This document shows positions 14,670-23,323 of a stretch of 34,444 nucleotides of DNA, in pieces. This DNA comes from Chitinophaga pinensis (GTDB taxonomy: Bacteria > Bacteroidota > Bacteroidia > Chitinophagales > Chitinophagaceae). The first letter of the stretch is position 1; every line of letters begins with the position of its first letter. The DNA lies in NCBI GenBank assembly GCA_945870985.1, contig CAMBUH010000008.1, positions 1-34,444 on the forward strand. Reading direction: 5' to 3'. The notes beneath the pieces were generated by a model. That model searched no databases. It was given only the letters and a program-made list of their open reading frames with translations, and was not told the origin of the DNA. The position numbers and the translations under genes were made by a program.

Positions 14670-14949
14670 GCTGGTTTTTTCCTTCGAGGGTATTTACATA
14701 GTCTACACTTCCCAATCGGAATTTCATAGGCACACCGGTTTTCTTCTCCAACTCCCATTCTCTTTTGCAGAAAAAGGCCAGCTCTTTGCTGTAGCTATCT
14801 TGTGGTACTAAACGAATGGGCAGGTATAAAGCGCTATCTCTTAATCGCACGGGGTTGTCGGCAGCAGGCATTTGCATCTGTGCATGCACAAAGCCAGCAT
14901 ATAATAATAATACCGCGAATAAAGAAATGTGTTTCATGGAGCGGTTCAT
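14602..14949 (-). CDS. Small exported protein, unknown function
   Basis: This 115-residue protein begins with a signal peptide (ISLFAVLLLYAGFVHAQ; cleavage near residue 24). The second methionine (14937, MKHISLF) is the likelier start because it gives a standard signal peptide. The mature part is short and polar, with ALYLPIRLVPQDSYSKELAFFCKREWELEKKTGVPMKFRLGSVDYVN. No known domain was recognised. It is divergent from rpoN, 101 bp away. Its 3' end overlaps the convergent membrane-protein gene by 68 bp. The good signal peptide argues that it is expressed, but the overlap leaves some doubt about the C-terminus. Confidence 0.6.
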   Translation of the reverse strand: MNRSMKHISLFAVLLLYAGFVHAQMQMPAADNPVRLRDSALYLPIRLVPQDSYSKELAFFCKREWELEKKTGVPMKFRLGSVDYVNTLEGKNQPMRLPLPFAPLPSGVRNVPHKL

Positions 14950-14958
14950 AGATTTGTA

Positions 14959-14970
14959 TGTAAATTTACA
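14959..14970. promoter_or_regulatory. Perfect palindrome TGTAAATTTACA upstream of rpoN
   Basis: This 12-bp perfect palindrome sits in the 101-bp divergent region between the small exported protein and rpoN, just after a TAGATTTG (14949-14956) that fits the -7 consensus. It could be an operator. AT-rich palindromes of this length can also occur by chance. Confidence 0.3.
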
Positions 14971-15050
14971 CTATTATTTTCGCATAAAAGCGATGCAGGG
15001 TAGTGATTTTGCCATCCTGATAGTTATTACAGAAAACAGCGCACCAACCG

Positions 15051-16535
15051 ATGTCACTCAGTCAATCTTTTCAACAAAAGCTACTGCAAAAGTTGTCGCC
15101 CCAGCAGATTCAGTTGATGAAACTGCTGCAGGTGCCTACGGCTAATTTGGAGGAGCGCATTAAGGAAGAGTTGGAAGAGAATCCTGCCTTGGAAATGGAA
15201 TCGGAGAGCGCGGAGGATGAATATGAGTTATCCGAGAACTCAGAGATGGAGGGAGATAGTTCGGAGGAGGAAGAATACGGGTCTGAAGAGTTAGACGCAC
15301 CTGATGTGAGTGAATTCCTGGTGGATGATGATGGAGAGATTGCAGACTACAAAATGAAGGATGATCATTACCCGGAAATGAGCGACGAAAAAGTGATTCC
15401 GATGCGCGCCGAAATCAGTTTTCAGGATCATTTATTGAATCAGTTGGGCATGTTGGAACTAGATCCACGCAACCGAACAATTGCCGAGCAAATTATTGGT
15501 AGTTTAGATGATGATGGATACCTGCGTTCCGAAATCAGCTCTTTGGTAGATGATATGGCTTTTCGACAGGGCATGGAGGTTTCTGAAAAAGAGGTGATAG
15601 AACTGTTGGCACAAATTCAACAGTTTGATCCACCCGGCATTGCCGCCCGCAGTTTGCAGGAATGTTTGTTGTTGCAGCTTACCCGTAAAGAATCGGAAGG
15701 AGAAAGTGTTCGTCAGGCCATTCAAATGCTCACTAAATATTTTGATGAGTTTACTAAAAAACATTACGAGAAGATTCAGCGAAGTATGAGTGTAAACGAT
15801 GAGCAGCTGAAAGATATCATTGCTCAAATCATTCGACTAAACCCTAAGCCCGGTGGGTTGTTTTCGGCGAGTAGTCAGGCAGAGAACTTTATCATTCCTG
15901 ATTTTTATGTAATCAATAATAATGGAAAGCTGGAGTTAACGTTGAATTCCCGCAATGCGCCTCCGCTCAGAATCAGTGAGGGATACCGCGATATGATGAA
16001 AGATTATGAGCGGGGCAGTAAAACGGATAAGCGCCAGAAAGAGGCGGTTACATTTATTCGTCAAAAAATCGATTCGGCCAAATGGTTTATTGATATGATT
16101 CGCCAGCGACAAGAAACCCTACTAAATACGATGGGCGCCATTTTGCAGCATCAGGAGGCTTTTCTGTTAACTGGTGATGAAACGGATTTGCGACCCATGA
16201 TATTGAAAGATATTGCTGAGTTAACCGGACTGGATATTTCAACGGTAAGCCGGGTAGCGAACAGTAAATTTGTGCAAACCGAGTTTGGTAATTTTCGGTT
16301 GAAATATTTTTTCAGTGAATCGTTGAGTACGGAAAGTGGGGAGGAAGTAAGTACCCGGGAAGTGAAAAAAATTCTCAGCGACCTGATAGAAGCAGAAGAC
16401 AAGCATAAGCCGCTAAGCGACGATTTACTAACCGAAATGCTGCAGGAGAAAGGATATAATATTGCTAGAAGAACCGTTGCTAAATATCGCGAACAACTGA
16501 ATATTCCGGTAGCGCGACTAAGAAAAGAATTATAA
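15051..16535 (+). CDS. rpoN: RNA polymerase sigma-54 factor RpoN
   Basis: This 494-residue sigma-54 has all regions in order. Region I is glutamine/leucine-rich and contacts activators (QQKLLQKLSPQQIQLMKLLQVP). A very acidic region II lies at about 48-105. The core-binding domain covers about 120-310 (two repeats, SLDDDGYLRSEI and FDPPGIAARSLQECLLLQL). A helix-turn-helix follows around ITADLTGL-like IAELTGLDISTVSRVANSKF. The C-terminal RpoN box ARRTVAKYRE (472-481) reads the -24 element. It directs transcription from -24/-12 promoters with AAA+ enhancer-binding proteins, none of which is encoded in this window. A membrane protein gene starts one base after its stop codon, so the two are surely co-transcribed. 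Confidence 0.97.
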   Translation: MSLSQSFQQKLLQKLSPQQIQLMKLLQVPTANLEERIKEELEENPALEMESESAEDEYELSENSEMEGDSSEEEEYGSEELDAPDVSEFLVDDDGEIADYKMKDDHYPEMSDEKVIPMRAEISFQDHLLNQLGMLELDPRNRTIAEQIIGSLDDDGYLRSEISSLVDDMAFRQGMEVSEKEVIELLAQIQQFDPPGIAARSLQECLLLQLTRKESEGESVRQAIQMLTKYFDEFTKKHYEKIQRSMSVNDEQLKDIIAQIIRLNPKPGGLFSASSQAENFIIPDFYVINNNGKLELTLNSRNAPPLRISEGYRDMMKDYERGSKTDKRQKEAVTFIRQKIDSAKWFIDMIRQRQETLLNTMGAILQHQEAFLLTGDETDLRPMILKDIAELTGLDISTVSRVANSKFVQTEFGNFRLKYFFSESLSTESGEEVSTREVKKILSDLIEAEDKHKPLSDDLLTEMLQEKGYNIARRTVAKYREQLNIPVARLRKEL

Positions 16536-16536
16536 T

Positions 16537-17226
16537 ATGGATGTAACTGCCATTTCCGAAAATGCCCCGATTGAAAGTCAACCCACTCCTCCGAAATTTT
16601 CGGATCGGTTGAGTTGGATATTTGGTCAGGTTGTATCTATAATTTTCCACCCGCTTTTTATACCTACCTATATATTTTGTTTACTCATGGAAGCAGTTCC
16701 TTATGAGTTTGCGGGTATTTCACAGTGGCAGTTGACTTTGCGATTTTTTACGTGCTTTTGGTGGACGGCATTTTTACCGGCTTTTGCTATTTTTCTGCTT
16801 TGGCGTTTGCAATTTATAAACAGTATTCTCTTAAAAACTCAGAAAGAACGGATTGTTCCCTATATAATTGTTATGTTTTTTTATTGGTGGATGTATTATC
16901 TGAGTCGGAATTTTACCGATCAGCCGATTGTTTTGCGGTTCTTTTTTATGGGCATTTTTTTATCGACCGTTGTGGGGCTGATTTTGAACAGTTACTTAAA
17001 AATCAGTTTACACGGGATGGCAGCTGGTGGAGCAGTTACTGCAATCGGATTGTTTTCGTGGTATTATGCAATTCCGCTTTGGATTTATTTAATACCGGCT
17101 GTTTTGCTGGCGGGATTGATTGCCACTGCGCGTATGTTGGTGAGCGACCACAGTACCCGAGAGATTTACATGGGATTATTGATGGGAGCCGCTTGTCAGT
17201 GGCTGGCCTATGTGTTTATTGCTTAA
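16537..17226 (+). CDS. PAP2-like integral membrane protein
   Basis: This 229-residue protein has five or six membrane helices after a short soluble start. The C-terminal half has KISLHGMAAGGAVTAIGL and LIATARMLVSDHSTREIYMGLLMG, which resemble the histidine-bearing segments of PAP2-type lipid phosphatases (SGH and SRxxxxxHxxxD). The first catalytic motif (KxxxxxxRP) is not evident; KTQKERIVPYI may be a divergent form. It is a conserved Bacteroidota type usually left hypothetical. The gene begins one base after rpoN's stop, so translation is probably coupled. Whether it has phosphatase activity is uncertain. The longer alternate-frame ORF at 16725-17243 is a shadow of this gene. Confidence 0.72.
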   Translation: MDVTAISENAPIESQPTPPKFSDRLSWIFGQVVSIIFHPLFIPTYIFCLLMEAVPYEFAGISQWQLTLRFFTCFWWTAFLPAFAIFLLWRLQFINSILLKTQKERIVPYIIVMFFYWWMYYLSRNFTDQPIVLRFFFMGIFLSTVVGLILNSYLKISLHGMAAGGAVTAIGLFSWYYAIPLWIYLIPAVLLAGLIATARMLVSDHSTREIYMGLLMGAACQWLAYVFIA

Positions 17227-18240
17227 TTACTTGCTATCTATGAATTCGTGGATGTAAATTTTTACCAACAGAATGAACAGGGCGATAACGATTGGGCCAA
17301 AAATTAGTCCGATAAATCCAAACAATTTTACGCCCAAAATCACTCCAAAAGTTGTTATAAGGGGATGGGTATCTCCCACTTTTTTCTGAATACTCATGCG
17401 GAAAACATTGTCAAGTACTCCCATAACAACGGCTCCATATACCAGCATAATAATTCCGCGGGTAGTGTCGCCTTCAGAAAAAAATATCAGTGCAACTGGT
17501 ACCCAGGCCAGTGCTGCGCCTACCATCGGAATCATAGAAGCTATGCAGGTAACCACCATCCAAAATCCGATATCTTTTACCCCTAAAAAATAGTATCCAA
17601 TAGCCCCAATCACACCCTGAAACAAAGCAGTTGCGGGTATTCCAAGGGCATTGGAGAGAACCAAGGTATTCAGTTCTTTACCCAGCCGCCGGGTGTTTTC
17701 GTTTTGAAGGGGTACATGGTGTAAGCACCAGTTTTGAATGGCTTTGTTGTTAGACAATAAAAAAAACAGTATAAATAACATCATCACCATCGTTAGTAGG
17801 GAATCTACGGTAGCTCCAACCACTTTTGGAAGAATACTGGCAAATAATAATCCGATTTTTTCTATGTTTTGATCGCTGATCAATGTAATCTGAAATCTTT
17901 GTTCTGTCTGGTTAATCAGGGTAGTTAGTCCTGCCATCACGTTGCCTGAATGCTGAATGGCATAGCCAACCTTATTGTATACAATGTTAAATGCCATGCT
18001 AATCGGTACCAGTACAACAATAATTGTAAACAACAACAATGCGGTAGCTGCCAGGCCGGGTGACCATTTTTTTCGATCTGTGAGCCAGTTCATGGGCTTA
18101 GAAAGCAACACATGAAAGGTAAGTGCTCCTAAAAATGCCGGAATAAATGCGTTCAGTTGCCCAAGCAGGAAAATTCCAAGGAAAATCAGTAAGAAGTAAA
18201 AACTAATTTGACGGATGGATACGATGGAAGTATTCGGCAT
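17227..18240 (-). CDS. AI-2E family transporter
   Basis: This 337-residue membrane protein has about seven or eight helices and the arrangement of the AI-2E (PerM/TqsA) family. There are two N-terminal helices (FYFLLIFLGIFLLGQLNAFIPAFLGALTFHVLL), then a pair, a soluble segment (TTLINQTEQRFQITLISDQNIEKIG), then a C-terminal cluster. That cluster carries the family signatures GIPATALFQGVIGAIGYYFLGV, IPMVGAALAWVPVALIFF and LIFGPIVIALFILLVKIY. Members export small molecules or ions, and autoinducer-2 transport is proven for only some, so the substrate is open. The gene is convergent with the PAP2-like gene without a single base between the stop codons, and divergent from the MMPL exporter. Confidence 0.9.
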   Translation of the reverse strand: MPNTSIVSIRQISFYFLLIFLGIFLLGQLNAFIPAFLGALTFHVLLSKPMNWLTDRKKWSPGLAATALLLFTIIVVLVPISMAFNIVYNKVGYAIQHSGNVMAGLTTLINQTEQRFQITLISDQNIEKIGLLFASILPKVVGATVDSLLTMVMMLFILFFLLSNNKAIQNWCLHHVPLQNENTRRLGKELNTLVLSNALGIPATALFQGVIGAIGYYFLGVKDIGFWMVVTCIASMIPMVGAALAWVPVALIFFSEGDTTRGIIMLVYGAVVMGVLDNVFRMSIQKKVGDTHPLITTFGVILGVKLFGFIGLIFGPIVIALFILLVKIYIHEFIDSK

Positions 18241-18330
18241 GGCAATTCTTTTAGGGAAAATACTAAATTTATCAGATTCCCTCCCCCACTCCCGATTTTA
18301 TTCTTTTCTTTGCCACTAGAATACTAAATT

Positions 18331-20661
18331 ATGTGGTATAGCATTGGCAGGTTCATCCTACAATATCGGCTCAGCTTATTATTGCTGCTTGCCGTTGTTA
18401 CCGTTTTCATGGGCTGGAAAGCTTCTCAGGTTCAGCTCAGCTACGATTTTACCCGTGCCTTGCCAACCGATAATCAGAAATATAAAGAATACCAAGAGTT
18501 TTTGAGAACTTTTGGTGCTGATGCAAATACGGTTGTGGTAGGTATACAAACTGATAAAATGTATCAGCCGGCATTTTTTAATGCAGTGAGTGAATTGCAT
18601 CAGCAACTTAAAAAAATTAATGCGGTAACTGGGGTATTGTCCATACCGGAGGTGGTGGGTTTGCGAAATGATTCGGCATCGGGCAAGCTGGTTTCTGAAA
18701 AACTTTTCCATCCACCCTACACTAGTCAGGCCGCTTTAGATAGCAGCCGACAGGTTTTTGAAACACTTCCATTTTATCGGTCTTTTTTATACAATCCGCA
18801 AACCGGCAGTTATCTGATGGGTATTAATGTGAACAAAGACACGATGAACAGCAAGTCGCGTACTCGTTTAATGAATGATATTACCCGCGAATTGGCCAGT
18901 TTTGAAAAAACAACTGGTACTGCCCTGTATGTGAGCGGACTCCCTTATATCCGCACAATCATTGGCAATAAGATTAAAGCGGAAATGAACTGGTTTTTGA
19001 TTGGCTCGCTGGTGCTTTCGGTGATTACCTTGTTTTTATTTTTCTGGTCATTCAGCACAACGCTCATGAGCTTACTGGTAGTAGGGATGGGGGTAATCTG
19101 GAGTTTAGGCACTATTGTTTTGTTTGGATATAAAATTACCCTACTCACCGCTTTGATACCCCCATTGGTTGTGGTAATTGGTATTCCGAATTGCATTTAT
19201 TTTTTAAATAAATATCATACGGCTTACCTGGAAACCAAGAAAAAAGAAGAGGCGTTGATTACCATGGTTGGAAGGATGGGCATTGTAACCTTGTTTTGTA
19301 ACATTGCTGCTGCTATTGGATTTGCTGTATTTGCGCTTACCCGCAGCGACTTGTTAAAAGAGTTTGGAGCAGTGGCTGGTATCAACATTATGGCCTTGTT
19401 CCTGATCTCATTGATTTTTATCCCCGCGGTATTAAGTTATTTGCCGCCGCCCAAAGACAAGCATGTTCGGTATCTTGAAAACCGATGGCTGAAACAGTTT
19501 TTGGTGAATATAGAGCGATGGGCGTTTAATCATGCCCGATGGATTTATGGTATTACGCTGGTAGTGTTGATTTTTTCAGTAATGGGCATTTTTCGAATTA
19601 AGAGTGTGGGGTATATAGTAGATGACTTACCGCGCAGCAATAAAATTTATACCGACTTAAAATGGTTTGAAAAAAACTTTAGGGGGGTGATGCCTTTGGA
19701 GATTGTGGTAGATGCTAAAAAGAAAAAAGGGGTAATGCGCATGAAAACTATTCAGAAAATGGAGGAGTTATCTGCGTTTATTTCTGAAGATTCTGCCACT
19801 GCCCGGCCATTATCTTTTGTGGAGGGACTCAAATTTGCTCGTCAGGCGTATTTTGATGGGGATAGCAATAGTTATAGTATTCCTACGGAAACTGATTTGG
19901 CATTTATGGCTCCTTATCTCCAATTGTCTGGAAATGAGTCAGCAGCTTCCGGATCGAAAGGTGTGGCGGGATTGTTGAATAATTATATGGATAGCAACCG
20001 ACAAATGGCTAGAATCAGCGTGAACATGAAAGATATTGGCAGTGCAAGACTACCCGAGCTACTGAATAAATTTCAGGTAAAGTCAAATGAAATTTTCGAC
20101 ACGGCTTCTTACAAGGTAACCTTTACGGGCAGTAGTGTAAGTTTTTTAGAGGGGTCGGGATTTATTATTCGTGGACTGAAAGAAAGTATTGCCTGGGCCT
20201 TTTTGCTGATTTCGCTGTGTATGCTGTATCTATTCCGCTCTTTTAGGATATTAATTTGTTCACTCATACCTAATCTGGTGCCCCTGGTGATTACAGCTGG
20301 TGTTATGGGCTGGGCGGGCATCGCCCTAAAACCTTCTACCGTATTGGTGTTTAGTGTTGCCCTGGGTATTGCCATTGATGTAACCATTCGCTTTCTGATA
20401 AATTATAAGCAGGAGTTGAGCTATCATCAACATGATGTGGCTGCTACGCTGGTGCAAACTATCCGACATACCGGCATTAGTATTTTATACACTTCGCTGG
20501 TGTTGATTGCCGGTTTTATCATTTTCTGCTGGAGCGATTTTGGTGGCACTCAAGCATTGGGATGGCTTACTTCGCTCACTTTAGTAGTGGGCACACTTAC
20601 CAACCTGATATTATTGCCGGTTTTGATACTCAGTATTGCTCCCGGAGAAAAGAAGAAATAA
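18331..20661 (+). CDS. MMPL/RND-superfamily exporter
   Basis: This 776-residue transporter shows the internal duplication of RND proteins. Each half has one helix, a large periplasmic loop and a cluster of five helices. The loops open with matching segments (YDFTRALPTDNQKYKEYQEF and VGYIVDDLPRSNKIYTDLKWFEKNF). The second cluster has PSTVLVFSVALGIAIDVTIRFL, the helix-4 equivalent with an aspartate in the proton-relay position. The first cluster has ALIPPLVVVIGIPNCIYFLNKYH instead. The length and the lack of porter-domain features of AcrB point to the MMPL/HAE-3 group, which moves lipids or hydrophobic molecules. No membrane fusion protein or outer-membrane channel is adjacent. It is monocistronic, and the stop is 9 bp from that of the convergent TlpA-like gene. 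Confidence 0.88.
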   Translation: MWYSIGRFILQYRLSLLLLLAVVTVFMGWKASQVQLSYDFTRALPTDNQKYKEYQEFLRTFGADANTVVVGIQTDKMYQPAFFNAVSELHQQLKKINAVTGVLSIPEVVGLRNDSASGKLVSEKLFHPPYTSQAALDSSRQVFETLPFYRSFLYNPQTGSYLMGINVNKDTMNSKSRTRLMNDITRELASFEKTTGTALYVSGLPYIRTIIGNKIKAEMNWFLIGSLVLSVITLFLFFWSFSTTLMSLLVVGMGVIWSLGTIVLFGYKITLLTALIPPLVVVIGIPNCIYFLNKYHTAYLETKKKEEALITMVGRMGIVTLFCNIAAAIGFAVFALTRSDLLKEFGAVAGINIMALFLISLIFIPAVLSYLPPPKDKHVRYLENRWLKQFLVNIERWAFNHARWIYGITLVVLIFSVMGIFRIKSVGYIVDDLPRSNKIYTDLKWFEKNFRGVMPLEIVVDAKKKKGVMRMKTIQKMEELSAFISEDSATARPLSFVEGLKFARQAYFDGDSNSYSIPTETDLAFMAPYLQLSGNESAASGSKGVAGLLNNYMDSNRQMARISVNMKDIGSARLPELLNKFQVKSNEIFDTASYKVTFTGSSVSFLEGSGFIIRGLKESIAWAFLLISLCMLYLFRSFRILICSLIPNLVPLVITAGVMGWAGIALKPSTVLVFSVALGIAIDVTIRFLINYKQELSYHQHDVAATLVQTIRHTGISILYTSLVLIAGFIIFCWSDFGGTQALGWLTSLTLVVGTLTNLILLPVLILSIAPGEKKK

Positions 20662-20670
20662 TTGATTGAC

Positions 20671-21795
20671 TTATTTCAACACCTCGGCTAATTTTTTGTC
20701 GAGTTCATCACCTCGTAAGTCGGCAGCAATAATTTTTCCCTCCGGATTAACCAGCACATTAAAGGGGATACCCGTTATTTGGTAGAGTGGAACCACTTTG
20801 CTTTCCCATTGCTTCAGGTCGCTCACATGCGTCCAGGTAAGTTGATCGTCTTTAATGGCCTGCAACCAGTTTTCTTTTTCAGCATCCAGTGAAACGCCGA
20901 GCACGGTAAAATTTTTGACACTATATTTTTTAAATGCAGCTACTACATTGGGATTTTCTTGTCTGCAAGGTCCGCACCAACTAGCCCAGAAATCAACCAA
21001 CACATATTTACCGCGGAAGCTTTTCAGCGAGATATTTTCACCCGCAGTATTGGGCATTGAAAAGTCTGGAGCTTCTTTGTTAATCAGTGATCCTTCAGCA
21101 GCAGGGGCAGGCGTAGGTTCTGTTAGTAAAGTTTTAATTCTTTGCAGTCCGCTGTGTTCTGGAAATTTTTGTAAGGATGCATCTGCCATCCTTACGATTT
21201 CTTCGCGCTTCATAGTACGGGTAGCAATACCCATCGCATAAAAGCGTGCGGCAGGACTGGCAGATTCCCGAACAAAATTACTCACCAGTGAATTGATATC
21301 ACTGATTCTGCGGTCTCTTTCTTGCTTACAGGGTAGCGAAACACTGTCTGGAACATTTTTTTGTTGTAAAGAATCTAGCATCATAAAACAAACTGCTAAA
21401 GCAGAATCCTGGCGACGATAATTTTCAAATAATTCATGCAATTGAAAGCTAGCAGGAGAGCCCTCTACCTGATAGTGCGTATAGTCTTTCATATCAACCA
21501 ATAACTTGATGTTTTTCTGATCGTTGATTACAATCACATCCATACCCATGTCTGTGTTAATCCGGTAAAGGCTTTCTTCTTTGCCTACTCCTCTTAATAC
21601 AAAATTTCCTTGCTTGTCGAGAATGGCCGAATCAACGGTGATGGGCTGACGACCTCCAAAAGGTAATTCCTGCAAAAATATTTTTAGCTGACCTGCATTT
21701 TTAAATTGTCCACTCACAGTAAATGCACCATATTTTTTTTCACTGCAGGATACCGCAAGTATGCATGCGATAAAAATCAAAATTTTTGTTTTCAT
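20671..21795 (-). CDS. TlpA-like thioredoxin lipoprotein with DUF4369 domain
   Basis: This 374-residue protein has a lipoprotein signal (CILAVSC, Cys17). An N-terminal DUF4369-like beta domain spans about 22-115 (FTVSGQFKNAGQLKIFLQELPFGGRQPITVDSAILDKQGNF, quoted only as pattern). A helical linker follows to about 235, then a TlpA/AhpC-type thioredoxin domain at 238-374. The redox motif is WASWCGPC (C274/C277), and the cis-Pro loop is TGIPFNVLV. Such proteins are anchored in the envelope and reduce disulfides in the periplasm; partners here are unknown. The gene follows gatB by 25 bp on the same strand, so they may share a transcript, though their functions do not obviously connect. Confidence 0.9.
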   Translation of the reverse strand: MKTKILIFIACILAVSCSEKKYGAFTVSGQFKNAGQLKIFLQELPFGGRQPITVDSAILDKQGNFVLRGVGKEESLYRINTDMGMDVIVINDQKNIKLLVDMKDYTHYQVEGSPASFQLHELFENYRRQDSALAVCFMMLDSLQQKNVPDSVSLPCKQERDRRISDINSLVSNFVRESASPAARFYAMGIATRTMKREEIVRMADASLQKFPEHSGLQRIKTLLTEPTPAPAAEGSLINKEAPDFSMPNTAGENISLKSFRGKYVLVDFWASWCGPCRQENPNVVAAFKKYSVKNFTVLGVSLDAEKENWLQAIKDDQLTWTHVSDLKQWESKVVPLYQITGIPFNVLVNPEGKIIAADLRGDELDKKLAEVLK

Positions 21796-21820
21796 GTTCT
21801 ATTTTTTGATGTAGGGTTGT

Positions 21821-23269
21821 TTAGGGTTGATTGAGTTTTTCTTGCAGCAGTTGAGTTACTTTTTGTGGATCGGCTTTTCCGCCACTGATTTTTTTTATTT
21901 CGCCTATAAATACTCCCAGCAGTCCTTTTTTACCTTTTCGGTACTCCTGTACTTTGTCTGGCATTTTATTCATCACTTCCCGAATCCATTCTGCGAGCAG
22001 ACTTTCATTTGCCGTTTGCAAAATATTGAGTGTTTCGGCCAATTCGCGGGGAGATTTTTTTTCTTTTATCAATGCCGGTAGTAATCGGCTTACAGCGGTT
22101 GAGAAACTAAGCTCCCCCGATTCAATCATATCAATCATTTGCGCCAGGTTGGCGGCTGAAACGGGCACCTGAGAAAAGTTGAGTTGATTGTCGTTGAGCC
22201 ACTGACGCAACGGACCGAGCATCCAATTGGCAACAGATTTCTTATTGCTAGTATGTAAATTCACCTCTTCGAAATATTGTGCGGTGAACAGGTCATCACT
22301 CAATTGTTGTGCATCATATTCGGTTAGCTCCTCCATTTGCAGCAACCTTTGGTGCAAGGCATTGGGTAATTCGGGCAGTGATGCTTTATAGGATTCAAGC
22401 GCTTCTGCAGAAATTACAAAGGGAGCCAAATCGGGGTCGGGGAAATAGCGGTAGTCATTGGCTTCTTCCTTATCGCGTAAGGCAAAAGTGGTATCATTAT
22501 CGGCATTAAAACTGCGGGTTTGCTGGATGATGGGTTGCCCTTGTAATAAGCGTTCCGTTATTCGGCTAATTTCGTATTCAATGGCTTTTTTAATATGCTT
22601 GATGGAGTTCAGGTTCTTCACTTCTACTTTGGTTCCTAAAGTTTGGGATCCGGCGGGGCGGAGGGAAATATTTGCATCACACCGAAGGCTCCCTTCTTCC
22701 ATATTTCCATCAGATACCCCCAGCCATCGAACCAGTTTTCTGATTTCAGCCACAAACAGTCCGGCTTCTTCGGCAGAATAAATATCGGGTTCGGTTACGA
22801 TTTCTACCAGTGGAGTTCCTGCCCGGTTCAGGTCGATAAAGGTTTTGGTGGGATGTTGATCGTGTAAACTTTTGCCGGCATCCTCTTCTATGTGAATTCG
22901 GTTTAGGCGAACGGCTCTGCTTCCAGCAGTTGTGGTGATGCGAACATTACCTCCCTTGCAAATAGGACTGGTATGTTGGGATATTTGATACCCTTTGGGC
23001 AGGTCGGGATAGAAATAATTTTTGCGGGCGAAATAGTTATTTTGTTCAATGGCACATTCACACGCTAGTCCCAGTTTTACTGCTAATTCAACCGCTTTTT
23101 TATTGGTTCTTGGTAATGTACCCGGATGCGCGAGAGAAATGGCACTTACCCGTGTATTGGCTTCACCACCAAACAAGTTACTGTCTCCACAGAATAATTT
23201 ACTCTGTGTAGCTAACTGGGCGTGAATTTCAAGACCAATTACTACTTCATATATTGGAGTATCCTGCAT
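21821..23269 (-). CDS. gatB: Asp-tRNA(Asn)/Glu-tRNA(Gln) amidotransferase subunit B
   Basis: The protein has about 482 residues. The GatB kinase-like catalytic domain shows VIGLEIHAQL, FARKNYFYPDLPKGYQIS, IHIEEDAGKS and SLRCDANISL. Near the C-terminus is the YqeY-like tRNA-binding tail (KGLLGVFIGEIKKISGGKADP). With GatA and GatC it transamidates Glu-tRNA(Gln) and Asp-tRNA(Asn); gatA and gatC are not in the window. The track's start at 23278 is a TTG, whereas an in-frame ATG lies at 23269 (MQDTPIYEVVIGLEIH). The candidate -7 box TATTTTTG overlaps that TTG, so I place the start at the ATG. It lies between the DUF1028 gene and the TlpA-like gene, all on the minus strand. Confidence 0.96.
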   Translation of the reverse strand: MQDTPIYEVVIGLEIHAQLATQSKLFCGDSNLFGGEANTRVSAISLAHPGTLPRTNKKAVELAVKLGLACECAIEQNNYFARKNYFYPDLPKGYQISQHTSPICKGGNVRITTTAGSRAVRLNRIHIEEDAGKSLHDQHPTKTFIDLNRAGTPLVEIVTEPDIYSAEEAGLFVAEIRKLVRWLGVSDGNMEEGSLRCDANISLRPAGSQTLGTKVEVKNLNSIKHIKKAIEYEISRITERLLQGQPIIQQTRSFNADNDTTFALRDKEEANDYRYFPDPDLAPFVISAEALESYKASLPELPNALHQRLLQMEELTEYDAQQLSDDLFTAQYFEEVNLHTSNKKSVANWMLGPLRQWLNDNQLNFSQVPVSAANLAQMIDMIESGELSFSTAVSRLLPALIKEKKSPRELAETLNILQTANESLLAEWIREVMNKMPDKVQEYRKGKKGLLGVFIGEIKKISGGKADPQKVTQLLQEKLNQP

Positions 23270-23275
23270 TACCGA

Positions 23276-23306
23276 CAAAAATAGCCAACCTTGGGCACTA
23301 AGTCAA
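23276..23306 (-). promoter_or_regulatory. Candidate promoter of gatB (TTG-N20-TATTTTTG)
   Basis: On the minus strand TTG (23306-23304) and TATTTTTG (23283-23276) are separated by 20 bases, a good match to the Bacteroidota -33/-7 arrangement. The ATG at 23269 comes 6 bases after the box, which predicts a leaderless or very short-leader mRNA. This is the best-formed promoter seen in the window. Confidence 0.5.
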
Positions 23307-23323
23307 TTCTCAGATAACAAATA

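Noticed and set aside
16725-17243. 172-residue ORF within the PAP2-like gene
   Set aside because: It is an alternate-frame shadow; the other frame has coherent membrane helices and begins one base after rpoN.
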